Shown here one piece after another: positions 33,478 through 39,858 of a stretch of DNA of 39,858 bases. Position 1 is the stretch's first letter. Each line of letters opens with the position of its first letter. Position numbers and translations under genes: made by a program. Source of the stretch: Pseudomonadota bacterium (GTDB lineage Bacteria; Pseudomonadota; Alphaproteobacteria; Azospirillales; Azospirillaceae). The DNA is taken from the NCBI GenBank assembly GCA_023411035.1, contig JAEYPE010000101.1:1-39858 (forward strand). Direction: 5' to 3'. The notes under the pieces were generated by a model that saw only the letters and a program-made list of their open reading frames with translations, did no database searches and was not told the origin of the DNA.

Positions 33478-33755
33478 TCGATCACCTCTCCGCGCATGAG
33501 GAATTTCGCCAGCGCCGCCGTCGCGACGAAGCCGAGCAGCGCGATGATCAGCGCCGCCTCGAAATAGAGCGTGCTCGCGGTGCGGATGCCGAAGGTCAGC
33601 AGCAGCATCGTGGCGTTGACGTACAGCGTATCGAGCCCGAGCACCCGGTCCTGCGCCCGCGGCCCGCGCAGCACGCGGAACGCCGCGCAGCCCATGGCCG
33701 CGACCAGCATGATCTGCGCCAGGAAAATCGACCAGAGCAGCAGCGTGGCGATCAT
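33474..33755 (-). CDS. mrpF: Mrp Na+/H+ antiporter subunit F
   Basis: A 93-residue protein with three membrane segments. The motif FRVLRGPRAQDRVLGLDTL is diagnostic for the MrpF/MnhF family. Start and stop overlap mrpE and mrpG by ATGA, so translation is coupled. Confidence 0.94.
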   Translation of the reverse strand: MIATLLLWSIFLAQIMLVAAMGCAAFRVLRGPRAQDRVLGLDTLYVNATMLLLTFGIRTASTLYFEAALIIALLGFVATAALAKFLMRGEVIE

Positions 33756-34240
33756 TCGAAGATCTCCATCAGGCGTTTCTCGTACCGTCCCTTGATGGTG
33801 TCGATCCAGGCGCTCTCATCGACCAGATCGAGGATGTGGAGGAGAATGGTGTTGTTCGCGGAATTGTACTCCACCCAGATCGTTCCGGGCGTCGCCGTGA
33901 TGATGCAGGCCAGCGCGGCCAGACCGTAAGGTGCGCGCATGTCCAGCGGGATGCGGAGGAATCCGGAGACCCGCTCCGTCCGCTTCGGATTGAGGATGAT
34001 CCTGGCGACCGCCAGGTTGGAGCGCGCGACGTCGGCCAGCACCAGCCCCGCCAGCGTGACGGCGGCGCGCGGCCGCCGCAGCCGCCCGCGCGGCGGGTCG
34101 AGCCTTGCGAAGCCCTGGACCGTGAGGAGGGCCAGGACGCCGCCCATCAGGATGGAGCCCAGGGACACACTCTCGGTCAGCAGCAGCCACATCGCCACGA
34201 GCGCTGCGGTCAACAGCGGAAACGGCAGCCAACGTCTCAT
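33752..34240 (-). CDS. mrpE: Mrp Na+/H+ antiporter subunit E
   Basis: A 162-residue protein with N-terminal membrane segments and the MrpE motifs ILNPKRTERVSGFLRIPLD and CIITATPGTIWVEY. The frame is open well upstream into mrpD, but the ATG at 34240 overlaps the mrpD stop as ATGA and gives the normal family length, so it is taken as the start. Confidence 0.93.
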   Translation of the reverse strand: MRRWLPFPLLTAALVAMWLLLTESVSLGSILMGGVLALLTVQGFARLDPPRGRLRRPRAAVTLAGLVLADVARSNLAVARIILNPKRTERVSGFLRIPLDMRAPYGLAALACIITATPGTIWVEYNSANNTILLHILDLVDESAWIDTIKGRYEKRLMEIFE

Positions 34241-35874
34241 GGGGCGTCTCCCTTGCCCACACCCGGCACGGCGGAGGGCGGAAGCACCCCCTGGATATAG
34301 CGGTGCGGCCCGTGGAGCGACCGGGCGGTGTCCTCCATGTAGCGCATCACCGGGCCGGCCTGGACGGTCAGCGCCACGCACAGGGCCAGGAGCATCATCA
34401 CCGGCGCGATCTCCACGACGCGCACGCGCGGCAGTTCGCTCGCGGGCGAGGCCCAGAACACGTCGATGCCGGTGCGGGTCATCGCGACGACCGTCGCCAG
34501 ACCGGACAGGATCAGCGCCGCCAGCAGCGCCCATGTGGTGAAGGGAAGCCCCTCCCCCTCGCCTTGTGCCAGCAGGGGCTCCAGAATGGCGAACTTGGCG
34601 AGGAATCCGGACAGCGGCGGCAACCCGGCCAGCAGCAGGGCGCAGGCCATGAAGGCCATGCCGAGGATCGCCATGATCGCCGGAATGGACACGCCGATGG
34701 CGTCGTCATCGTCCGATTCCTCGTCCTCGCCCTCGCCGAACGCCTCGCGCGTCACGGCCAGCACGTCGGCGCCGACCATGCGCCCGCGCTCGACCAGCTC
34801 GATCAGCAGGAAGAGGCCGGCGATCGCGAGGACGGAACTGGTCATGTAGAACAGGGCGCCGCTGGTCACCGCCACCTGCCCGGCGCCGATGGCGGCCAGC
34901 AGCGTGCCGGAGGAGACCAGCACGCTGGCCCCGGCCAGCCGCGCCAGATTCTGCGTCGCCAGCACCGCCACGGAACCGAAGGCGATGGTCAGGACCCCGC
35001 CGATCAGCAGCCAGTACCCGCCGAAGCCAGCCGAGGTCCCGGCGCTCTCGCCGAAGACCAGCAGCCACAGACGCAGAATGGCGTAGATGCCGACCTTGCT
35101 GAGGATCGAGATGATCGCGGCGGACGGCGCCCCGACCGTGGTGTAGGTGTTCGGCAGCCAGAAACCCAGCGGCCACATGCCCGCCTTGATGAGGAAGGCG
35201 ACGCCGAGGATCGCCGCCCCGGCCTCCAGAAGCCCGCGGTCCTCCGGAGCCACCCCGGCGATCCGCCCGGCAAGGTCGGCCATGTTCAGCGTGCCCGACA
35301 CGCCGTAGATCATGCTCACCCCGATCAGGAAGAGCAGGGAGGCCGACAGGTTGATGGCGATGTAGTGCAGCCCGGCCCGGACGCGGGCAAGGCCGGAGCC
35401 GTGCAGGGCCAGCCCGTAGGAGGCGGCCAGCATGATCTCGAAAAAGACGAAGAGGTTGAACAGGTCGCCGGTCAGGAAGGCGCCGTTCAGCCCCATGAGC
35501 TGGAACTGGAACAGCGAATGGAAATGCGCCCCCGCATTCTGCCAGCGGGCCAGGGAGAAGATCAGGGCCGACAGCCCCAGCACCCCGGTCAGCACCAGCA
35601 GCAGCGCGGACAGCCGGTCGAGAACCAGAACGATGCCGAACAGCGACGGCCAGTCGCCCAGCCGGTACACGCGCACGGTGGCGTCGGCACCCGTGGCGGT
35701 GTGGTCCGTCAGGAACAGCAGCACCACCGCCAGCACCAGCAGCACCGACGCCGAGACGACCCCGAGCGCGGCCTTCAGCGTGCGCCGGCGCTCGTCGATC
35801 AGCATCATCAGCGCGCCGACCAGCAGCGGGATGACGATCGGCGCGATCACCAGATGATTCATCCACCCGTTCAC
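34237..35874 (-). CDS. mrpD: Mrp Na+/H+ antiporter subunit D
   Basis: A 545-residue, about 14-helix protein homologous to proton-pumping subunits of complex I. Motifs include FLTGDLFNLFVFFEIMLAAS, FLIKAGMWPLGFWLPNTY and the conserved charged and polar residues in the membrane helices. A very acidic cytosolic loop (GEGEDEESDDDD, near residue 380) is longer than usual. It overlaps mrpC and mrpE by four bases each, as is typical of this operon. Confidence 0.95.
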   Translation of the reverse strand: MNGWMNHLVIAPIVIPLLVGALMMLIDERRRTLKAALGVVSASVLLVLAVVLLFLTDHTATGADATVRVYRLGDWPSLFGIVLVLDRLSALLLVLTGVLGLSALIFSLARWQNAGAHFHSLFQFQLMGLNGAFLTGDLFNLFVFFEIMLAASYGLALHGSGLARVRAGLHYIAINLSASLLFLIGVSMIYGVSGTLNMADLAGRIAGVAPEDRGLLEAGAAILGVAFLIKAGMWPLGFWLPNTYTTVGAPSAAIISILSKVGIYAILRLWLLVFGESAGTSAGFGGYWLLIGGVLTIAFGSVAVLATQNLARLAGASVLVSSGTLLAAIGAGQVAVTSGALFYMTSSVLAIAGLFLLIELVERGRMVGADVLAVTREAFGEGEDEESDDDDAIGVSIPAIMAILGMAFMACALLLAGLPPLSGFLAKFAILEPLLAQGEGEGLPFTTWALLAALILSGLATVVAMTRTGIDVFWASPASELPRVRVVEIAPVMMLLALCVALTVQAGPVMRYMEDTARSLHGPHRYIQGVLPPSAVPGVGKGDAP

Positions 35875-36215
35875 CGGGACTTCTCCTTGCCGTCCACATG
35901 GTCGGTTCCCGTCAGGCCGCGCGCGGCGAGGATCAGGACGAGGAACAGCGCCGTCGTCGCGAAGCTGATGACGATGGCGGTGAGGACCAGTGCCTGGGGC
36001 ACCGGGTCGGCGAAGGTGGCGAGGCTGCCGGCCATGCCGCGCTCCAGCACCGGCGCCGCCCCCGTGCGCAGGCCGCCGGTCGAGAAGATGAAGAGGTTGA
36101 CGGCGTAGGAGAGCAGCGACAGGCCGATGATGACCTGGAAGGTCCGCGGCCGCAGCAGCAGCCAGACGCCGGAGCCCGTCAGCACCCCGATCCCGAGCGC
36201 GAGGATAAGTTCCAT
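35871..36215 (-). CDS. mrpC: Mrp Na+/H+ antiporter subunit C
   Basis: A 114-residue protein resembling NuoK, with three membrane segments and the motifs LRPRTFQVIIGLSLLSYAVN and DPVPQALVLTAIVIS. The ATG at 36215 overlaps the mrpAB stop by one base; the longer open frame upstream is out of keeping with the family length. Confidence 0.95.
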   Translation of the reverse strand: MELILALGIGVLTGSGVWLLLRPRTFQVIIGLSLLSYAVNLFIFSTGGLRTGAAPVLERGMAGSLATFADPVPQALVLTAIVISFATTALFLVLILAARGLTGTDHVDGKEKSR

Positions 36216-39178
36216 CAATCGTCTCCCGTTGCGGCGGTCGAGGCCCCGGTGGAGGCCGGCGCGGGCAGCGCGGGGGCGTTCGCCGCGGGCGCGCGCGGCG
36301 CGGCGGCGCGATGGCCGCGGACCGACTGGCGGGCCAGCGCGATCAGCATCAGCATCGTCGCCCCGATGACCAGAGCGAAGACGCCGACGTCGAACAGCAG
36401 GGCGCTCGCCATTGGAACATCCCCGATGAGGGGCAGCTTCGCGTAGGTGAAATAGGTGGTCAGGAAGGGACGCCCGAACAGCAGGGCGGCAAGTCCGGTC
36501 AGGGTGGCCAGCAGAAGCCCGAGCCCCATCCAGCGCAGCGGAAGCACGCGCAGCCGGGCCTCCACCCACTGCGTCCCGCCCAGCATGTACTGAAGGATCA
36601 TCGCGATCGACGCCATCAGCCCCGCGGCGAACCCGCCGCCGGGAAGGTCATGTCCGCGCAGCAGCAGGAACAGCGCGACCATCCCGACCACCGGGAACAG
36701 AAGCCGCGCGATCACCGACGGAACCAGCAGCCAGTCGGCAACCGTGTCGCCCTCCCGGCGTTCGGGCCGCGCGATGTCGAATGCGCTCTGGTCGCGCTGC
36801 TGCTCCGGCACGTCCACGCTGTCGGGGGCCGGGCGGAAGCGGCGCAGCAGCGCGTAGGCGGTCAGCGCCACCGCGCCCAGAACGGTGATCTCGCCCAGCG
36901 TGTCGAAGCCGCGGAAATCCACCAGGATCACGTTGACGACGTTGGTGCCGCCGCCCTCCGTGTAGGCGCGCTCCAGGAAATGCTGCGCCAGGATTTCCGG
37001 CGGAAAGCGGGTCATCACGCCGAAGGCCAGCCCCGCCATGCCGAGACCGGCGGTGATGGCGATGGCGAGGTCGCGCAGGCGGCGCGTCGTCCGCATGCCC
37101 TCGGGGCCGGTGCCGGGCAGCCGCTTGGGCAGCCAGCGCAGGCCGAGCAGCAGCAGGATGGTCGTCACGATCTCGACCAGCAGCTGCGTCAGCGCAAGGT
37201 CGGGGGCGGAGAACCAGACGAAGGTGACGCAGGTCACCAGCCCCGTGCCGCCGAGCAGGATCAGCGCGGCGAGGCGGTGGAACTTGGCCTGCCACGCCGC
37301 ACCCAGCGCGCAGCCGGCACCGATCACCCAGACCATGGCCAGCACGGGATCGATGCCCGAGGGGACCAGATTGCCGGGGCCGAGCCCGCGCCGGTAGACC
37401 GCCCACCCCGCGGCCAGGATGGCGACGCAGACGACCAGCCGAAGCTGGGGCTGCAAGCGGCGGGTGCCCAGCAGCCCTTCCAGCGACCGGGCGAGGCGCC
37501 AGGACAGGAAGACCATGCTCCGCTCGAACATGCGGCGTCCTTCCAGGCGGCTGATGAAGGGCGGGCCTTCGATGTTCCTGCGAAAAAGCGGCTGAAGCAG
37601 GAAATAGAGCGTCACGCCGGCCGCCAGGGCGAGCAGGCTCATCACCAGGGGCATGTTGAAGCCGTGCCAGACCGCCAGGCTGTAATGGGGCGTCGCGGCA
37701 CCCAGCGCGGCGTGCGCCGCCATGTCCAGATACGGCCCCACGGTGGCGGCGGGCAGCAGGCCGATGATGATGCAGGCCAGCGCCAGGATCTCGACCGGCA
37801 GCCGCATCCAGGCCGGCGGCTCGTGCGGGACGTGCGGCAGGTCCACCGGGTCGGGGCCGAAGAAGGCGCCGTGGATGAAGCGCAGCGAATAGGCCACGGC
37901 GAAGGCGCTCGCCACCATCGCGGCGAAGGGCAGGATGTCGAGAAGCAGCGGCAGCGACGCCTGGGCCGACAGCGTCTCCGCGAAGAACATCTCCTTCGAG
38001 AGGAAACCGTTGAGCAGCGGCACGCCCGCCATGGCGGCGGCGGCGATCATCGCCAGCCTCGCGGTGAAGGGCATGAAGCGGTTCAGGCCGGACAGGCGCC
38101 GCAGGTCGCGCGTTCCGGTTTCATGGTCGATGATGCCCACGGCCATGAACAGCGACGCCTTGAAGGCGGCGTGGTTGATGATGTGGAAGATCGCCGCGAC
38201 CATGGCGAGCTCGCTGTTGAGGCCGAGCAGCAGCGTGATCAGCCCGAGATGGCTGATGGTCGAATAGGCGAGAAGCCCCTTCATGTCGTTCTGGAAGATC
38301 GCGACGTAGGCGCCGATCAGCAGGGTGGCGAGACCGGCGCTGCCGACAATCCAGAACCACGCCTCCGTCCCCGCCATCACCGGCCACAGGCGCGCCATCA
38401 GGAAGACGCCGGCCTTCACCAGGGTCGCCGAATGCAGATAGGCCGAGACGGGGGTGGGGGCGGCCATGGCGTGCGGCAGCCAGAAATGGAACGGGAACTG
38501 CGCGCTCTTGGTGAAGGCGCCAAGCAGGACCAGCACCAGCGCCGGCACATAGAGATCGCTCTGGACGATGAGGTCGCGCGATTCCAGCACCTGGTCGATG
38601 TCGTAGCTGCCGACGATGCGGCCGATCAGCAGCACGCCGACCAGCAGGCACAGCCCGCCCGTGCCGGTGACGGTGAGCGCCATGCGGGCGCCGTCGCGCG
38701 CATTGGCGGTGTGGTGCCAGTAGCCGATGAGCAGGAAGGAGAACAGGCTGGTGAGTTCCCAGAAGAACACCAGCTGAATGAGATTGCCTGACAGCACGAT
38801 ACCGACCATCGAGCCCATGAAGGCGAGCAGGAAGGAGAAGAAGCGCGGCACGGGATCTTCGCGCGACATGTAGTAGCGGGCATAGAGCACGACGAGCGCG
38901 CCGATGCCGAAGATCAGCATGGCGAACAGCCAGGCGAGGCCATCAAGCCGCAGGGTGAAGTCCAGCCCGAGCATGGGCAGCCAGGACAGCCAGAACTGCA
39001 CGGGCTCCCCGTCGGCAAGCGTGGTGTAGAGCCAGCCGCTTATGCCGATACCCGCCACCGCCACGCTGCCGGCCAGGATCGCGGCGGTGTTGCGCGCGTG
39101 GGTCGGCAGAAACCCCGCAGCGAGGCTGCCGATGAACGGCAGAAGCAGCGCGACGAGGAGCAGCGTGCCATGGGACAT
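36215..39178 (-). CDS. mrpA: Mrp Na+/H+ antiporter subunit A/B fusion
   Basis: A 987-residue protein. Residues ~1-740 are MrpA: a NuoL-like part with FFWELTSLFSFLLIGYWHHT, HSATLVKAGVFLMARLWPV and NHAAFKASLFMAVGIIDHE, then a MbhD/E-like part around ~620-760 (SAPDLALTQLLVEIVTTILL). Residues ~795-950 are MrpB (RGHDLPGGGFAAGLMASIAM). The A/B fusion is the usual arrangement in many alphaproteobacteria. The tail is an Ala/Pro-rich low-complexity extension. First gene of the operon; it transcribes away from the small regulator at 39276. Confidence 0.95.
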   Translation of the reverse strand: MSHGTLLLVALLLPFIGSLAAGFLPTHARNTAAILAGSVAVAGIGISGWLYTTLADGEPVQFWLSWLPMLGLDFTLRLDGLAWLFAMLIFGIGALVVLYARYYMSREDPVPRFFSFLLAFMGSMVGIVLSGNLIQLVFFWELTSLFSFLLIGYWHHTANARDGARMALTVTGTGGLCLLVGVLLIGRIVGSYDIDQVLESRDLIVQSDLYVPALVLVLLGAFTKSAQFPFHFWLPHAMAAPTPVSAYLHSATLVKAGVFLMARLWPVMAGTEAWFWIVGSAGLATLLIGAYVAIFQNDMKGLLAYSTISHLGLITLLLGLNSELAMVAAIFHIINHAAFKASLFMAVGIIDHETGTRDLRRLSGLNRFMPFTARLAMIAAAAMAGVPLLNGFLSKEMFFAETLSAQASLPLLLDILPFAAMVASAFAVAYSLRFIHGAFFGPDPVDLPHVPHEPPAWMRLPVEILALACIIIGLLPAATVGPYLDMAAHAALGAATPHYSLAVWHGFNMPLVMSLLALAAGVTLYFLLQPLFRRNIEGPPFISRLEGRRMFERSMVFLSWRLARSLEGLLGTRRLQPQLRLVVCVAILAAGWAVYRRGLGPGNLVPSGIDPVLAMVWVIGAGCALGAAWQAKFHRLAALILLGGTGLVTCVTFVWFSAPDLALTQLLVEIVTTILLLLGLRWLPKRLPGTGPEGMRTTRRLRDLAIAITAGLGMAGLAFGVMTRFPPEILAQHFLERAYTEGGGTNVVNVILVDFRGFDTLGEITVLGAVALTAYALLRRFRPAPDSVDVPEQQRDQSAFDIARPERREGDTVADWLLVPSVIARLLFPVVGMVALFLLLRGHDLPGGGFAAGLMASIAMILQYMLGGTQWVEARLRVLPLRWMGLGLLLATLTGLAALLFGRPFLTTYFTYAKLPLIGDVPMASALLFDVGVFALVIGATMLMLIALARQSVRGHRAAAPRAPAANAPALPAPASTGASTAATGDD

Positions 39179-39275
39179 AGGTAGCGGGGGCCTCCCTGCG
39201 GGCGGTTAATCCTCGAGTCTTGCGATATGTCGCCCATTATGGTTGATTTGGTCGTCGTTACGCAAGGCAGAAGCG

Positions 39276-39503
39276 ATGGATTTGGCGCCCGAACAATGCC
39301 GCGCCGCACGCGGGCTTCTCGACTGGACGCAGGAACATCTGGCCGAGCGCGCGGGCGTCTCGCGCAGCACGGTGCGCGATTTCGAGCGCCACCGCCATGT
39401 GCTCCACCGCGCGACGGAAGCGCTGCTCATCACCACGCTCGAACAGGCCGGAATTATGCTGCTGCCGCCCGGCGAGCACGGGCCGGGCGTGCGGATACGC
39501 TGA
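39276..39503 (+). CDS. Small XRE-type helix-turn-helix protein
   Basis: A 75-residue protein made almost only of a DNA-binding domain: CRAARGLLDWTQEHLAERAG then VSRSTVRDFER. The ATG at 39276 follows AAGGCAG; the frame is open from a TTG at 39243 that lacks support. It is divergent from the Mrp operon (97-bp gap) and may control that operon or itself. Its stop is 4 bases from the end of the converging helicase gene. Confidence 0.8.
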   Translation: MDLAPEQCRAARGLLDWTQEHLAERAGVSRSTVRDFERHRHVLHRATEALLITTLEQAGIMLLPPGEHGPGVRIR

Positions 39504-39507
39504 CCCC

Positions 39508-39858
39508 CTATTTCCACATTGCCCGCATCCGCGCCCCGATGTCGATGGGGGCCTGTGGCGCAGCCCGCATGCCTGCCGCTTCCGCCGTCGCCGGCGGCCA
39601 GCTCGCCATGGCGAAGCGGGAGAGGATGGTGGGCGGGATGAAGCGGGTGCGGGCGGCGTAGACATGGCGGTCGCCGCGCGCGGACTGTCCATGGGTGAAG
39701 AAGCGCTGCGGCAGCATAAGGTGCAGGCTGTCCTTCGCCCGCGTCATCGCGACGTAAAGCAGGCGCCGCTCCTCCTCGATCTCCTCGCGCGTGCCGGTGC
39801 CGAGATCGCTCGGGATGCAGCCATCCACCGCGTTGAGCACGAACACGGATTTCCATTC
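39508..39858 (-). CDS. UvrD/PcrA-like DNA helicase, C-terminal fragment
   Basis: The frame is open to the window edge, so the N-terminal part lies outside. The 116 visible residues start EWKSVFVLNAVDGCIPSD and contain EERRLLYVAMTRAKDSLHL, helicase motifs V and VI of superfamily 1 UvrD/Rep/PcrA enzymes, with the catalytic arginine. The C-terminus ends soon after, shorter than classical UvrD tails. Confidence 0.88.
   Translation of the reverse strand, partial: EWKSVFVLNAVDGCIPSDLGTGTREEIEEERRLLYVAMTRAKDSLHLMLPQRFFTHGQSARGDRHVYAARTRFIPPTILSRFAMASWPPATAEAAGMRAAPQAPIDIGARMRAMWK

Overview
The window is GC-rich chromosomal or replicon DNA from an alphaproteobacterium. Gene content (Mrp operon with an A/B fusion, CstA-YbdD, Rhodospirillales-like porin) and codon use suggest Azospirillum or a relative; this is inferred from gene style, not from a marker gene. 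No rRNA, tRNA, CRISPR array or insertion sequence was seen.

Layout. (1) 1-7864, plus strand: the 3' end of an APC permease, then arcA-arcB-arcC, an NhaC-type antiporter, a porin and a zinc alcohol dehydrogenase. The first part is an arginine deiminase operon that makes ATP from arginine. (2) 7945-8213: a frameshifted remnant of an FHA domain. (3) 8342-30455: an accessory cluster built around a divergent, AT-rich control region (22227-22893). Leftward run tolC-, ABC- and hlyD-type genes of a type I secretion system, then a protein with two CphA-like ATP-grasp modules fused to an MmgE/PrpD domain, then a TPR protein with three CphA-like ATP-grasp modules and a C-terminal acylphosphatase domain. 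Rightward run a Gly- and Asp-rich secreted-type protein with a bluetail-like C-terminus, an AMMECR1-like/alpha-alpha-toroid fusion, a TPR/YheC-type ATP-grasp protein and an exported HExxH metallopeptidase. (4) 30539-32905, minus strand: cstA and ybdD. (5) 33127-39178, minus strand: a complete Mrp sodium/proton antiporter operon (mrpAB-C-D-E-F-G). (6) The end holds a small XRE-type regulator and the 3' end of a UvrD-like helicase.

The most interesting part is region 3. It combines six ATP-grasp modules (at least one of them degenerate), an AMMECR1-like fusion, a PrpD-type enzyme, an acylphosphatase domain and a peptidase around a dedicated type I secretion system and its probable substrate. 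My working inference is a peptide- or amide-forming modification or biosynthesis system coupled to secretion. The two TPR proteins on opposite sides share a nearly identical N-terminal segment, also at DNA level, which ties the two arms together. The chemistry and product cannot be read from sequence.

A second, window-wide pattern is a set of short (14-15 bp) perfect or near-perfect tandem duplications at 601, 3507, 28405 and 30747, which look like recent replication-slippage events.
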